Shown here: positions 1 to 9,952 of the stretch, one piece after another
Numbering within the stretch: the stretch's first letter is position 1
Layout of the letters: the number at the start of each line of letters is the position of its first letter
NCBI GenBank assembly: GCA_945902215.1
Contig: CAMDML010000017.1
Coordinates: 1 to 46,870, forward strand
Reading direction: 5' to 3'
Length of the DNA stretch: 46,870 bases
DNA from: Klebsiella pneumoniae
GTDB taxonomy: Bacteria; Pseudomonadota; Gammaproteobacteria; Pseudomonadales; Pseudohongiellaceae
The notes under the pieces: model-generated
What the model was told of the DNA's origin: nothing
The model's input: the letters and a program-made list of their open reading frames with translations, nothing else
The model's database searches: none
Position numbers and translations under genes: made by a program

Positions 1-643
1 CGACGATCTTGTCTACTTGTGGAATGCTGGCGGTGCCGTAAGCCAGCGCGGCAATGGCTTGGGCACCACCCACTGTGAATACCATATCGACTTCAGCCAA
101 TGCGAGCGCGGCCAGCACGAGTTCATTGATCTGCCCACCCGGTGTCGGCAAGGTTGCAATGATTTCGCGCACACCGGCGACGCGCGCAGGAATTGCATCC
201 ATGAGTACCGTAGATGGATAGGTCGCTTTGCCTCCGGGCACATACATGCCAACGCGGTCGATGGGGGTAACCTGCTGGCCGAAGATGGAGCCATCGGCTT
301 CTGCGTACTGCCAGGAACCCTGCCTCTGTTTTTCGTGATAACGGCGGATCCGGTCAGCGGCAGTACGTAGAGCTTGCGCCTGATCTTCAGGCAGATTAGC
401 CAGACTCTGTTGCAGGCGTTCCCGTGGAATCGACAAGGCTTCGATGCTGGTTGCACCCAACTTGTCGAAGGTGTTGGTCCAGTGCAACACGGCGGCATCG
501 CCGCGCAGCTTCACGTCAGCGATAATTTCCTGGACGCGCGCGGCAACAGTGCCGTCAGAGATGCTGTCCCAGGCCAACGCTTTGCGCAGTTTTGCGTCGA
601 AGCCTGTGGCAGAGGCAGAGAGCCTGGCGACTGAAAGAGTCAT
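1..643 (-). CDS. hisD: histidinol dehydrogenase, partial (C-terminus off the left edge)
   Basis: HisD carries out the last two steps of histidine synthesis, oxidising L-histidinol to L-histidine with NAD in the cytoplasm. About 214 N-terminal residues are present; the rest lies outside the window. The stretch [18 protein letters not shown], followed by a [14 protein letters not shown] segment, is the family's nucleotide-binding core. The ATG at 643 overlaps the stop of hisG by four bases (ATGA), so the two are translationally coupled. The gene is the last visible member of a minus-strand operon with hisG, murA, ibaG and mlaC, the order known from Pseudomonas. The zinc and catalytic residues of the C-terminal half cannot be checked here. 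Confidence 0.96.
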   Translation of the reverse strand, partial: MTLSVARLSASATGFDAKLRKALAWDSISDGTVAARVQEIIADVKLRGDAAVLHWTNTFDKLGATSIEALSIPRERLQQSLANLPEDQAQALRTAADRIRRYHEKQRQGSWQYAEADGSIFGQQVTPIDRVGMYVPGGKATYPSTVLMDAIPARVAGVREIIATLPTPGGQINELVLAALALAEVDMVFTVGGAQAIAALAYGTASIPQVDKIV

Positions 644-1302
644 GACACTTTCTGTGCTTTTTTCTGTTGCGCAGCCACTGCCTGCTGCAAACGTTGCAGC
701 AGCGACTGCACCATGTCGTGTTTGATCTTCATCGACGCCCGGTTGACGATGACGCGCGTACTGACTTCAGCAATCAGGTCGCGCGGCTCAAGCCCGTGTG
801 CGCGCAGCGTGTTGCCGGTGTCCACGATATCAACGATGCAATCGGCGAGCCCCATCAACGGCGCCAATTCCAGCGCGCCGCCGAGCTTGACAATATCGAC
901 CTGACGGCCCGATTCGGAAAAATACTGTTTGGCGATATTGACGAATTTACTGGCAACCCGCAGCCGCGGTGAATCCAGCTTCGATCCAACAGGCGCAGCC
1001 GTCATCAGGCGGCAACGTGCAATCTGCAGATCAAGCGGCTCGTAATAACCGCGTGAGCCACACTCCAGAATCATGTCCTTGCCGGCAATGCCAATGTCGG
1101 CGCTGCCGAGCTCAACGTAAGTGGGCACATCAGAACCGCGGATGACCAGCAGGCGCACGTTCGGCAGATTACTGTCGAAAATCAGCTTGCGACTCTTGCT
1201 GATATCTTCGGCAGGAATAATCCCCGCCTGCTCCAGCAGCGGTAATACTTCATCAAGAATGCGCCCTTTGGTGAGCGCAATCACCAGTTTCTGTGTGGCC
1301 AT
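640..1302 (-). CDS. hisG: ATP phosphoribosyltransferase, short form
   Basis: HisG joins ATP and PRPP in the first, committed step of histidine synthesis. The protein is 220 residues, the short form that lacks the C-terminal histidine-binding domain; short HisG enzymes are known to need the HisZ subunit for activity and feedback control, and hisZ is not in this window. Family motifs are [10 protein letters not shown] near the N-terminus, [10 protein letters not shown] around residue 80, and the PRPP-binding segment [18 protein letters not shown]. The open frame extends further upstream into the murA 3' region, but the ATG at 1302 gives the family's normal N-terminus ([10 protein letters not shown]). 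It lies 22 bases after murA and overlaps hisD by four bases. Confidence 0.95.
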   Translation of the reverse strand: MATQKLVIALTKGRILDEVLPLLEQAGIIPAEDISKSRKLIFDSNLPNVRLLVIRGSDVPTYVELGSADIGIAGKDMILECGSRGYYEPLDLQIARCRLMTAAPVGSKLDSPRLRVASKFVNIAKQYFSESGRQVDIVKLGGALELAPLMGLADCIVDIVDTGNTLRAHGLEPRDLIAEVSTRVIVNRASMKIKHDMVQSLLQRLQQAVAAQQKKAQKVS

Positions 1303-1324
1303 GCTGTTCTCAACGATGGTTGTT

Positions 1325-2599
<1,275 letters not shown>

Positions 2600-2866
2600 T
2601 TAACCCTGGCCAGAACGAACGGCAAGACCTGATTCCTCAGGCGTTTGCAACTGCATGCTGACCGCATGAATCGCACCGCTTTGTATGTGCTCATTCAGCA
2701 CCTTGTATATGGTTTGTTGGCGCTTGACCCGATTTAGTCCGGCAAACGCACTCGACGTCACCTGCACCTGAAATTTGCCGCCCTCACCCTGCACTTCCAC
2801 GCTCGCGCCTGGAAATGCATTTGTCAGCAGGATGGCGATTGCCTTCGTATTCATTGCGCTACTCAT
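2600..2866 (-). CDS. ibaG: BolA-family protein IbaG
   Basis: This 88-residue BolA/IbaG-family protein is probably involved in iron-sulfur handling together with a monothiol glutaredoxin and, in other bacteria, linked to acid stress. The sequence shows the compact BolA fold: a helix-strand N-terminus (IAILLTNAFPGASVEVQGEG), the conserved core FAGLNRVKRQQTIYKVLNEHI with its RxxRHR-like basic segment, and a GAIHAVSMQLQTPEE end. A cysteine or histidine metal ligand is expected in this family; only the histidines in the core and GAIHAV segment are present. Its ATG overlaps the mlaC stop by four bases (ATGA). Position next to murA is the usual one. Confidence 0.9.
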   Translation of the reverse strand: MSSAMNTKAIAILLTNAFPGASVEVQGEGGKFQVQVTSSAFAGLNRVKRQQTIYKVLNEHIQSGAIHAVSMQLQTPEESGLAVRSGQG

Positions 2867-3516
2867 TTAGCTACCTGCCAGTTGTCGATCACCTTGTCGA
2901 TGTCGTAGTCGTGGCTCGTCATCATGCTGTCGAACTGTGAATAGTATTGCCGGCGCAGGTTGACACCCTCGATGTACAGATTTTTCAGCAGCCAGACCCG
3001 GTTCTGATTCAGGAACATTGTGTACTGCACTTCAAAGCGGTTGCCATCGTCGGCCTGGATGATCATGCGCACATTGGTGGCATTCTGGGGATCGTCCGGC
3101 GGCGTCTCCATCGGGATGATTTCAAATTCAGCGCCGCCGTAGTTGGCGAGTGCGCTGCCGTAGAAATCAACGAGCGAGGCCCTGAATACATCGGAGAAGC
3201 GCTGCAACTGTTGCGGGGTCGCGCCATTGGGGCCGACGCCGTATCTTGCCATCACACCACGCGCCACTTCATTAAAATCGACAAACTCGACAAGGGCCGT
3301 TTCGACCGCGTCAAAGTAGGCTTTCCGATCCGTTTCATAGAGCGGCTTTATGGTGCCCATCTGCTGCAACAGATTGCTGATATAGGTATTCACTGCCGCT
3401 TCCGCAGTGGTCATGGCCGCAGCTTCCGCTGAAGTTTCCGCCGCGCGCAGGGCCGGGATCCAGGTGCTGGCCATTAGCATGAAAAACACAACCAGACAGC
3501 GACACATACGTGTCAT
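2863..3516 (-). CDS. mlaC: periplasmic phospholipid carrier MlaC (Ttg2D)
   Basis: MlaC shuttles phospholipids across the periplasm between the outer-membrane MlaA complex and the inner-membrane MlaFEDB transporter. The 217-residue protein starts with a signal peptide (MTRMCRCLVVFFMLMA, cleavage near ALRAAET) and carries typical family segments such as FVDFNEVARGVMARYGV and VWLLKNLYIEGVNL, then a YYSQF end. The open frame runs upstream to 3627, but the ATG at 3516 has a strong GGGGAG site eight bases before it and gives the signal peptide. mlaB, mlaD, mlaE and mlaF, which usually lie directly upstream, are absent; instead the divergent kdsD gene follows. It heads the minus-strand operon. Confidence 0.92.
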   Translation of the reverse strand: MTRMCRCLVVFFMLMASTWIPALRAAETSAEAAAMTTAEAAVNTYISNLLQQMGTIKPLYETDRKAYFDAVETALVEFVDFNEVARGVMARYGVGPNGATPQQLQRFSDVFRASLVDFYGSALANYGGAEFEIIPMETPPDDPQNATNVRMIIQADDGNRFEVQYTMFLNQNRVWLLKNLYIEGVNLRRQYYSQFDSMMTSHDYDIDKVIDNWQVAK

Positions 3517-3587
3517 GACAACATCTCCCCGGGTTTCAAGGCTAATCTTCGGACAAGAAAGGCTGAATCTGAACAACGCGGACGGCG

Positions 3588-3616
3588 ATTTTACCTGAAA
3601 GACGCTTGCGACCCAA
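3588..3616 (-). promoter_or_regulatory. predicted sigma-70 promoter of the mlaC-ibaG-murA-hisG-hisD operon
   Basis: On the minus strand TTGGGT (3616-3611) and TAAAAT (3593-3588) are separated by exactly 17 bases and lie about 70 bases upstream of the mlaC start. Agreement is good in the -10 box and partial in the -35 box. No other promoter is evident in the operon, whose genes overlap or nearly touch. Confidence 0.5.
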
Positions 3617-3701
3617 CTGGAACGCAAGCACGCACCCGCCTCTTTTGTTGCGAATAATTCATTCTTGCCCTAAAAATCCAGCGGTTTTCATCGAATTTCA
3701 T

Positions 3702-3730
3702 TTGACATACACTGCGAAGCTGATTTTTCA
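3702..3730 (+). promoter_or_regulatory. possible promoter of kdsD-lptCAB
   Basis: A perfect -35 hexamer TTGACA at 3702-3707 is followed after 17 bases by the weak -10 TTTTCA, about 25 bases before the kdsD ATG. The -35 is convincing and the -10 is not, so this is a tentative call. It would fire away from the mlaC promoter. Confidence 0.3.
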
Positions 3731-3752
3731 CATCTGTCTCCCTATAGCTCCC

Positions 3753-4736
3753 ATGCTCCCCATGAAAGAAGCCGACGCCCTGATCCAGACCGCGCTGACC
3801 ACCATCGCCCTGCAATGCGAAGCAATCGCCGCATTGAAAGCACGCATCGACGGCAACTTCACGCGCGCTTGCGAGCTGATCCTGACCAGCAAGGGGCGCG
3901 TAATCGTCATGGGCATGGGCAAGTCCGGCCACATCGGTACCAAGATTGCCGCCACACTGGCCAGCACCGGCACGCCGTCCTACTTTGTGCACCCCGCCGA
4001 AGCCAGCCACGGCGACATCGGCATGGTAACGCGCGATGACGTGGTGCTGGCTCTTTCCAATTCCGGCACGACTCCTGAACTGCTGGCACTCTTGCCTATC
4101 CTCAAGCGCAAAGGTGTGACCCTGATTGGTCTGACCGGCAATCCTGCTTCAGAGCTCGCGCGCACCGCGGACATCAATCTCGACGTGAGTGTGGAAAAGG
4201 AAGCCTGTCCGCTGGGACTGGCACCAACCACCAGTACCACGGCAGCTTTGGTCATGGGCGACGCCTTGGCCATGGCATTACTCGAAGCGCGGGGTTTCAC
4301 CGCGGAAGATTTCGCGTTTTCTCACCCGGGTGGCAACCTCGGGCGCAAACTCCTGTTGAAAGTTGCAGACATCATGCACAGCGGCAGCAACCTTCCGTCT
4401 GTGCGCGAAGACACCACCATCAGCAACTGCCTGCTGGAAATGACGGCAAAGAAACTTGGCATGACTACCGTCCACAATGCCAAAGACCTCATCTGCGGCG
4501 TGTTCACTGACGGCGACTTGCGCCGTGTGCTGGACAAGGGCCTCGACATCCATGTCACGCGTGTCGCCAGTGCGATGACAAGCATCTACAAAACGGTCAA
4601 TGCCACTGCGCTTGCCTCAGAGGCAGCGCGCATCATGCAGGAGAATGCGATTTACAGTCTGGTCGTGCTGGGCAGCGACAAGCAGCTTGCCGGCGTGATT
4701 ACCATGCATGACCTGCTGCGGGCCAACGTGGTTTGA
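3753..4736 (+). CDS. kdsD: D-arabinose-5-phosphate isomerase
   Basis: KdsD converts ribulose-5-phosphate to arabinose-5-phosphate, the first step towards KDO for the LPS inner core. The 327-residue protein has an N-terminal SIS sugar-isomerase domain (GMGKSGHIGTKIAATLASTG, HPAEASHGDIGM, ALSNSGTT) and two C-terminal CBS repeats from about residue 210 (VADIMHSG ... GVFTDGDLRRVLD ... GVITMHDLLRANVV). The frame is open further upstream, but the ATG at 3753, or the one at 3762, gives the normal family N-terminus. The usual next gene, kdsC (KDO-8-phosphate phosphatase), is not here: lptC starts two bases after the kdsD stop. Confidence 0.95.
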   Translation: MLPMKEADALIQTALTTIALQCEAIAALKARIDGNFTRACELILTSKGRVIVMGMGKSGHIGTKIAATLASTGTPSYFVHPAEASHGDIGMVTRDDVVLALSNSGTTPELLALLPILKRKGVTLIGLTGNPASELARTADINLDVSVEKEACPLGLAPTTSTTAALVMGDALAMALLEARGFTAEDFAFSHPGGNLGRKLLLKVADIMHSGSNLPSVREDTTISNCLLEMTAKKLGMTTVHNAKDLICGVFTDGDLRRVLDKGLDIHVTRVASAMTSIYKTVNATALASEAARIMQENAIYSLVVLGSDKQLAGVITMHDLLRANVV

Positions 4737-4738
4737 AC

Positions 4739-5326
4739 ATGAAAAACCTGTATGTACCTTTGTTTTTCGTACTTGTTGCCGGTGGCTCAGCGGTGTTGCT
4801 GATGGGCAGAATGCGCAGTGAGACGGCAACCGGGACGAGTACCGGTTCCTCACCGCTGGAAGCTGACTATGATTATTACATTCAGGATATGCAGTCGACC
4901 CACTTCGACAGCATGGGTCAGGCCGTTTCCCGCTTGCAGGCGGAGCGTGTGACACATTACCCGGAAGGAGATCGTGCCGAACTGCAGGCTCCAGGATTTG
5001 CCGCCTTTGGTGCCGTCAGCAAGGCTTGGCAGGTCAGCGCCGCAACTGGCACACTGAGTCCAGACGCCGAACGTGGCGAAGAGCGGCTGGAGCTCAGCGG
5101 CGAAGTTGTACTCACCAAGCCCCTTGCCAGAGGTGACAATCTGGAAGTGCGCACGGCGGCACTTACGGTGTATACCGGCTCTGAAGAAGCGCTGACCACC
5201 GCAGCTGTTACGCTGAGCACACGCAATACCCAGACAGTAGGTACCGGTATGCGCACACTACTGGCGCAGGAAAAAATCGAATTGAACAATGTCAGAGGCA
5301 CGCATGACCCTACCCCGCTTCCTTGA
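4739..5326 (+). CDS. lptC: LPS export ABC transporter periplasmic protein LptC
   Basis: LptC is the bitopic inner-membrane subunit that takes LPS from LptB2FG and passes it to LptA. The 195-residue protein has one N-terminal membrane helix (LYVPLFFVLVAGGSAVLLMG) and a periplasmic beta-jellyroll region; the typical YYIQDMQSTHFDSMGQAVSR block follows the helix. The ATG is chosen over a TTG six bases upstream. The 3' end overlaps the lptA start, and the order lptC-lptA-lptB is standard. The next expected transport genes, lptF and lptG, are normally elsewhere. Confidence 0.92.
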   Translation: MKNLYVPLFFVLVAGGSAVLLMGRMRSETATGTSTGSSPLEADYDYYIQDMQSTHFDSMGQAVSRLQAERVTHYPEGDRAELQAPGFAAFGAVSKAWQVSAATGTLSPDAERGEERLELSGEVVLTKPLARGDNLEVRTAALTVYTGSEEALTTAAVTLSTRNTQTVGTGMRTLLAQEKIELNNVRGTHDPTPLP

Positions 5327-5858
5327 ATTGGAACCAGCTGCACAGCTGTTTGTGGCGCAACTTTCCGCTTCACTGCTGCTCGCCACCCTGCTGCCCGCCC
5401 TCGCCTTCGGCTTGCCCGATGATGCCAAACAGCTGATCGTTGTGGACTCCCTCTACAACGAGTTGTTGTTTGATCAAGGTCTGTTCGTGTACCGGGGAAC
5501 TGCCGAACAGCCTGCCCGCATCACTCAAGGCAGTCTTGAAATCAGCGGTATCGAGATCCGGCTTGAAAAAGCGAGTGATGGCAGTTTGCGCAAGGTAACT
5601 GTTACGGGCACTCCGGCGCGTTTTCAGCAGCAACCCGCCGCAGAACAGGAAATCGTGCATGCCAGTGGCCTTACCATTGTGTTCGACAATGGCGCACAGT
5701 TGTTGACCCTCGATGAAAGCGCCGAATTGTCCCAGGCAGGCAACGTGCTGACTCATCAGCATATTGAATACAACCTCGAAACCCGCAGCGCATCCAGCAG
5801 CGGTTCTGACGAAGCACAGGGGCGGATGACGTTTCCGGCACCTGTGGACAGCAATTGA
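5304..5858 (+). CDS. lptA: LPS transport periplasmic protein LptA
   Basis: LptA forms the periplasmic bridge that carries LPS from LptC to LptD. The 184-residue product has a signal peptide (hydrophobic [20 protein letters not shown]) and an OstA-like repeat region with segments [20 protein letters not shown] and [20 protein letters not shown]. Two ATGs are possible, 5289 and 5304; the second has AGAGG five bases upstream and is preferred. The gene overlaps lptC by 23 bases. The family is variable in sequence, so the call rests on the fold-like repeats, signal peptide and position. Confidence 0.88.
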   Translation: MTLPRFLELEPAAQLFVAQLSASLLLATLLPALAFGLPDDAKQLIVVDSLYNELLFDQGLFVYRGTAEQPARITQGSLEISGIEIRLEKASDGSLRKVTVTGTPARFQQQPAAEQEIVHASGLTIVFDNGAQLLTLDESAELSQAGNVLTHQHIEYNLETRSASSSGSDEAQGRMTFPAPVDSN

Positions 5859-5875
5859 GCAGTCCCGACTCTCCC

Positions 5876-6601
5876 ATGCGCGTACTCAGGGCCCTGCATC
5901 TCGCCAAAAGCTACAAGGGCCGCCAAGTCGTGCAGGACACCTCATTGACGGTGAAAAGCGGCCAGATCGTCGGCCTGCTCGGCCCTAACGGCGCTGGCAA
6001 GACCACCTCCTTTTATATGATCATCGGGCTGGTGAAAGCCGATGCCGGGCAGGTTCTGCTCGACGACGAAGACATTTCGCAGGCGCCAATGCATGAGCGC
6101 GCGCGCAAGGGCATCGGCTATCTGCCACAGGAAGCCTCGGTGTTCCGCAAGCTCACTGTGGCCGACAACATCATGGCCATCCTCGAAACCCGGCGCGAAC
6201 TGGAAAGCGCTGCCCGCGCCGCCAAACTGACCGCACTCCTTGCCGAATTTCATTTAACCCACTTGAGCAAGACCCTTGGGATGAGCCTTTCCGGCGGCGA
6301 GAGGCGCAGGGTTGAAATCGCCCGGGCACTGGCCACCGAACCCGCCTTCATGCTCCTCGACGAACCGTTCGCGGGTGTTGACCCAATCTCGGTCAATGAC
6401 ATCAAAAGCCTCATCAAGAACCTCAGCGCGCGCGGCATCGGCATCTTGATTACCGACCATAACGTACGGGAAACGCTGGATATTTGTCAGTTGGCCTACA
6501 TCGTCAATGCCGGCTCAGTGCTGGCTGAAGGCACCCCCTCCGCCATTCTGCAAAACGCCCAGGTACGTCAGGTCTACCTCGGCGAACAGTTCCGTATGTA
6601 A
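5876..6601 (+). CDS. lptB: LPS export ABC transporter ATPase LptB
   Basis: LptB is the cytoplasmic ATPase that powers LPS extraction by LptFG. Walker A is GPNGAGKTT, the Q-loop lies in [13 protein letters not shown], the ABC signature is LSGGERRR, Walker B is [13 protein letters not shown], and the switch histidine is in [10 protein letters not shown]. From the ATG at 5876 the protein is 241 residues, as in E. coli. A TTG at 5855 is in frame and forms a four-base overlap with the lptA stop; it would add seven residues and cannot be excluded, since neither start has a clear ribosome-binding site. Confidence 0.95.
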   Translation: MRVLRALHLAKSYKGRQVVQDTSLTVKSGQIVGLLGPNGAGKTTSFYMIIGLVKADAGQVLLDDEDISQAPMHERARKGIGYLPQEASVFRKLTVADNIMAILETRRELESAARAAKLTALLAEFHLTHLSKTLGMSLSGGERRRVEIARALATEPAFMLLDEPFAGVDPISVNDIKSLIKNLSARGIGILITDHNVRETLDICQLAYIVNAGSVLAEGTPSAILQNAQVRQVYLGEQFRM

Positions 6602-6617
6602 GTCGCCAGAAGGCAGT

Positions 6618-6647
6618 TTGTCCGGGCGGCATGCTTTTTGCTAAGAT
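6618..6647 (+). promoter_or_regulatory. predicted sigma-70 promoter of rpoN
   Basis: TTGTCC (6618-6623) and TAAGAT (6642-6647) are 18 bases apart in the 79-base gap between lptB and rpoN, with transcription expected to start around 6655. This would allow rpoN expression independent of lptB. The call is by eye only. Confidence 0.4.
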
Positions 6648-6680
6648 GCCCCCTTACACGTCCGACTGCCATCCCCCCGC

Positions 6681-8195
6681 ATGAAGTTATCGCTCCAACT
6701 CAAGATGGGCCAGCAACTGACGATGACCCCGCAACTGCAGCAGGCCATTCGGCTGTTGCAGTTGTCGACCCTCGATCTTCAGCAGGAGATTCAGGAAGCG
6801 CTCGAATCCAATCCCATGCTCGAGATCGAAGAAGACTTCGAAGCGCCCGAAGCCACCGCCGCAGTCGACAAGCACGAACACACCTCTTCCCACGAAAACG
6901 AAGCCGAGCCTGCCTCCCACGATGAGGACTTTCAGGAAGCCTCCGATTTCAATGCGGAAGACAACTGGAGCGACACCAACATTCCTGAGGAAATGTCCTC
7001 AGACAGTTCCTGGGACGACGTCTACACCAACAACCAGACCAGTGCTTCCAGCGGCAGCAGCAACGACAACGAAGATTACGATGGCGATTTCGCTTCCCGC
7101 AACAGTGCCGGCACCACACTGCAAGACCACCTGATGTGGCAGTTGAACTTGACTCCGATGACGGACAGCGACCGGTTGATCGCCACCGCCGTGATCGACG
7201 CCATCGACCCCAACGGCATGCTGGCCTCCACCGTTGGCTCGATTCACGCCGGCTTGATCCGCGAACTGGATATAGATGAAGAAGAAGTGGTGGCCGTGCT
7301 GCACCGTATCCAGCAGTTCGACCCGGTGGGCGTTGGTTACCGCGATCTGAAAGAATGCCTCAGCGTGCAGCTCAAGCACCTCGACCCGACCTTTTCCGGA
7401 ATCCAGATTGCTGCACGCATCATCGACGACTACCTGCCGCAACTCGCCAGCCACGATTACAGCCACATCCTGCGCAAACTGCGTATCAAGGAAAGCGAAC
7501 TCAAGGAAGCGATCGCCATTATCACCAGTCTCAACCCCCGCCCCGGTTCCGAAATTACTCTACCTGAAACCACCTACGTCATACCTGACGTATTTGTCAG
7601 CAAGCACAACGGCCGCTGGCGCGTGGAGCTGAATCCGGAAACTGCACCGCGCATCCGGGTGAATCCCGATTACGCGTCTCTTGCTACCCGGGGCAAGGAC
7701 AGCGACAACACTTTTTTGCGCGAGAGCCTGCAGGAAGCACGCTGGTTTATCAAAAGCCTGCAGAGCCGCAACGAAACCCTGCTGAAGGTCTCCAACAAGA
7801 TTGTTGAGCACCAGAAGAATTTTCTCGACTATGGAGACGAAGCGATGAAGCCGCTGGTACTGCACGACATCGCTGAAGCAGTCAGCATGCACGAGTCCAC
7901 GATTTCGCGGGTCACGACGCAGAAATACATGCACACACCACGCGGCATCTTCGAACTGAAATATTTTTTTTCCAGCCATGTGGATACCGACACCGGCGGC
8001 GAATGTTCATCTACAGCAATCCGTGCCATCATCAAGAAACTGGTCGCCGCAGAAAATCCGAAGAAGCCGTTAAGCGACAGCAAGATCGTCGATGTTCTGG
8101 CCGACCAGGGAATACGTATCGCCCGGCGCACAATTGCCAAATATCGCGAAGCCCTGTCGATTGCACCCAGCAATGAGCGCAAGCAACTGGTCTAA
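6681..8195 (+). CDS. rpoN: RNA polymerase sigma-54 factor
   Basis: RpoN directs RNA polymerase to -24/-12 promoters and needs an AAA+ activator. The 504-residue protein has the glutamine-rich region I ([20 protein letters not shown]), an acidic, variable region II (about residues 50-150), the core-binding region III and the C-terminal RpoN box, seen as [14 protein letters not shown] near the end. It lies in the usual place between lptB and ptsN, but the hpf gene commonly found between rpoN and ptsN is absent. The CbrB activator and a matching -24/-12 promoter lie elsewhere in this window (29363-29378). Confidence 0.97.
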   Translation: MKLSLQLKMGQQLTMTPQLQQAIRLLQLSTLDLQQEIQEALESNPMLEIEEDFEAPEATAAVDKHEHTSSHENEAEPASHDEDFQEASDFNAEDNWSDTNIPEEMSSDSSWDDVYTNNQTSASSGSSNDNEDYDGDFASRNSAGTTLQDHLMWQLNLTPMTDSDRLIATAVIDAIDPNGMLASTVGSIHAGLIRELDIDEEEVVAVLHRIQQFDPVGVGYRDLKECLSVQLKHLDPTFSGIQIAARIIDDYLPQLASHDYSHILRKLRIKESELKEAIAIITSLNPRPGSEITLPETTYVIPDVFVSKHNGRWRVELNPETAPRIRVNPDYASLATRGKDSDNTFLRESLQEARWFIKSLQSRNETLLKVSNKIVEHQKNFLDYGDEAMKPLVLHDIAEAVSMHESTISRVTTQKYMHTPRGIFELKYFFSSHVDTDTGGECSSTAIRAIIKKLVAAENPKKPLSDSKIVDVLADQGIRIARRTIAKYREALSIAPSNERKQLV

Positions 8196-8267
8196 TGCCA
8201 TATAGGCCGCATAGCGCGGCACGCAAACAGGACTCAGCGCAGAGCGCGCACACAGAGATAAAAGTCC

Positions 8268-8720
8268 ATGAACCTGCACAGCCTCCTGAGCCCTGAACTC
8301 GCACTCTGTAATGTACAAGGTGGCAGCAAACAGCGACTGCTGGAAACGAGCGCCGCACGGATCGCGAACCAGATTCCGCAGGCCAATGCCAACCAGATAT
8401 ACGCTGCGTTGACCGCACGCGAGCAGCTGGGCAGTACCGGGCTTGGCGATGGCATAGCCATTCCGCATTGCCGCGTTCCGAACTGCCAGCAGACGATCGG
8501 GTGTCTGGTCAAGCTGGCCGAGCCAGTGGCGTTCGACGCCATCGACAACAAGCCGGTTGATTTGCTGTTTTTCCTGTTGGTACCAGAAAACTCCCTGAAC
8601 GCTCATCTGGAAACGCTGCGAACGCTGGCCGAGAATTTCAGCAACCCGGATTTCTGCAAGCGGCTACGCGCCGCCCGCACCGACGCTGACCTGTACACAG
8701 CCGCCACGACCATTTCCTGA
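8268..8720 (+). CDS. ptsN: nitrogen-regulatory PTS enzyme IIA
   Basis: PtsN is the terminal phospho-acceptor of the nitrogen PTS (EI-Ntr, NPr, EIIA-Ntr) and acts by binding regulatory targets, not by carrying sugar. The 150-residue protein has the IIA active-site block GDGIAIPHCR with the phosphorylated histidine at H67 and a VDLLFFLLVPENS segment. The phosphodonor NPr is encoded nearby (9646), while EI-Ntr is not in the window. It starts 72 bases after rpoN; that gap has a short GCCGC/GCGGC hairpin and no gene. Confidence 0.94.
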   Translation: MNLHSLLSPELALCNVQGGSKQRLLETSAARIANQIPQANANQIYAALTAREQLGSTGLGDGIAIPHCRVPNCQQTIGCLVKLAEPVAFDAIDNKPVDLLFFLLVPENSLNAHLETLRTLAENFSNPDFCKRLRAARTDADLYTAATTIS

Positions 8721-8733
8721 GAATAGGTGCACC

Positions 8734-9588
8734 ATGAAACTGATGATCGTCAGCGGGCGCTCCGGTTCGGGCAAGACCACCTGCCTGCATCTGTTGGAAG
8801 ACCTCGGTTATTACTGCGTGGACAACATTCCCGCGAGTCTGCTGGATGCGCTGGCCACACGCCTGAGCGCCGAAAATCTGCGGCTGGAAAAAGTCGCCGT
8901 CAGTATCGACGCGCGCAATATCTCCGAAGACCTCAAACAGTTTCCGGAAATCTACGGCAGGCTCGAAGCCTGCGCCATTAGCGGGCAGATCATTTTTCTC
9001 GATGCCGACGACAACATCCTGCTCAAACGCTTCAGTGAAACCCGGCGCAAACACCCTCTCTCCAGCGAACATCTGGGGCTGATGGAGGCCATCACTTATG
9101 AAAAAGAGCTGCTGGCACCGATCTCGGCCCTCGCTGACCTGACGATCAACACCAACGATCTCTCCATCCACCAACTGCGCGACATCATCAAGAACCGCGT
9201 CGCCGAGAACGAACATCTCGGGCTGGCGCTGCAATTCCAATCATTTGGTTTCAAACACGGCATTCCGGTGGATGCGGACATGGTGTATGACGCCCGCTGC
9301 CTGCCAAACCCGCACTGGATCCCGGAGCTGAAGCCGCTCAACGGCCTTGACCAGCCCGTAATCGACTTTCTGGATGCGCAGCCCGATGCGCAGGAAATGT
9401 TCGACGACATCCGCGAATTTCTCGAACGCTGGCTGCCCCGTTTCCAGAGCAACAACCGCAGCTACATCACTGTGGCCATCGGTTGCACCGGTGGTCAGCA
9501 CCGTTCGGTATTTCTTTGCGAAAAACTTAAGCAGCACTTTACGGCCTGCGGCTATAATGTGCAGGTTCGCCATAAGGAACTCGCCTGA
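8734..9588 (+). CDS. rapZ: RNase adapter protein RapZ
   Basis: RapZ is a nucleotide-binding protein that, in E. coli, delivers the GlmZ RNA to RNase E and so controls glucosamine-6-phosphate synthase. The 284-residue protein has Walker A at residues 8-16 (GRSGSGKTT) and a C-terminal domain with the motif IAIGCTGGQHRSVFLCEKL, the conserved sensor/RNA-binding part. Its place between ptsN and npr is the standard one. Whether GlmZ-type RNAs exist in this organism cannot be told from the window. Confidence 0.95.
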   Translation: MKLMIVSGRSGSGKTTCLHLLEDLGYYCVDNIPASLLDALATRLSAENLRLEKVAVSIDARNISEDLKQFPEIYGRLEACAISGQIIFLDADDNILLKRFSETRRKHPLSSEHLGLMEAITYEKELLAPISALADLTINTNDLSIHQLRDIIKNRVAENEHLGLALQFQSFGFKHGIPVDADMVYDARCLPNPHWIPELKPLNGLDQPVIDFLDAQPDAQEMFDDIREFLERWLPRFQSNNRSYITVAIGCTGGQHRSVFLCEKLKQHFTACGYNVQVRHKELA

Positions 9589-9645
9589 GTAAAGACCGAA
9601 ACAGCCAAAAAGTAGCCCCTCCCTTCCCGGATAGCAGCAGCCTTA

Positions 9646-9912
9646 ATGATCAGCACTACCATCACTGTTCCAAACCGTGCCGGCCTGCATGCCCGTGCCG
9701 CCGCCAAGTTTGTTGCAACCGCTGCTTCGTTCCAGAGTCGCATTGAACTAAGCAATGGCGAGAAAACCGTGGACGGCAAAAGCATTTTGTCGTTAATGCT
9801 GCTGGCCGCGCCGCAAGGCAGCGAACTGCAATTGCGGCTCGAAGGGGCCGACGAACAGGATGCATTAAAGGCCATACTGACATTGCTGGAACGTCGTTTC
9901 GGCGAGGATTAA
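9646..9912 (+). CDS. ptsO: phosphocarrier protein NPr (PtsO)
   Basis: NPr is the HPr-like carrier that passes phosphate from EI-Ntr to PtsN. It is 88 residues, with the active-site histidine at H15 in PNRAGLHARAAAKFV and the second conserved block KSILSLMLLAAPQGSELQL around residue 45. The regulatory serine is in that block. It follows rapZ by 57 bases, completing the rpoN-ptsN-rapZ-npr cluster. Confidence 0.95.
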   Translation: MISTTITVPNRAGLHARAAAKFVATAASFQSRIELSNGEKTVDGKSILSLMLLAAPQGSELQLRLEGADEQDALKAILTLLERRFGED

Positions 9913-9952
9913 ACGCGCAAACACCCATGCGCTCAACTATAAGAGCCGGACT

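Noticed and set aside
13-498. 161-residue minus-strand frame inside hisD
   Set aside because: The real hisD frame, read from ATG 643, gives a convincing HisD sequence; this frame is out of phase with it.
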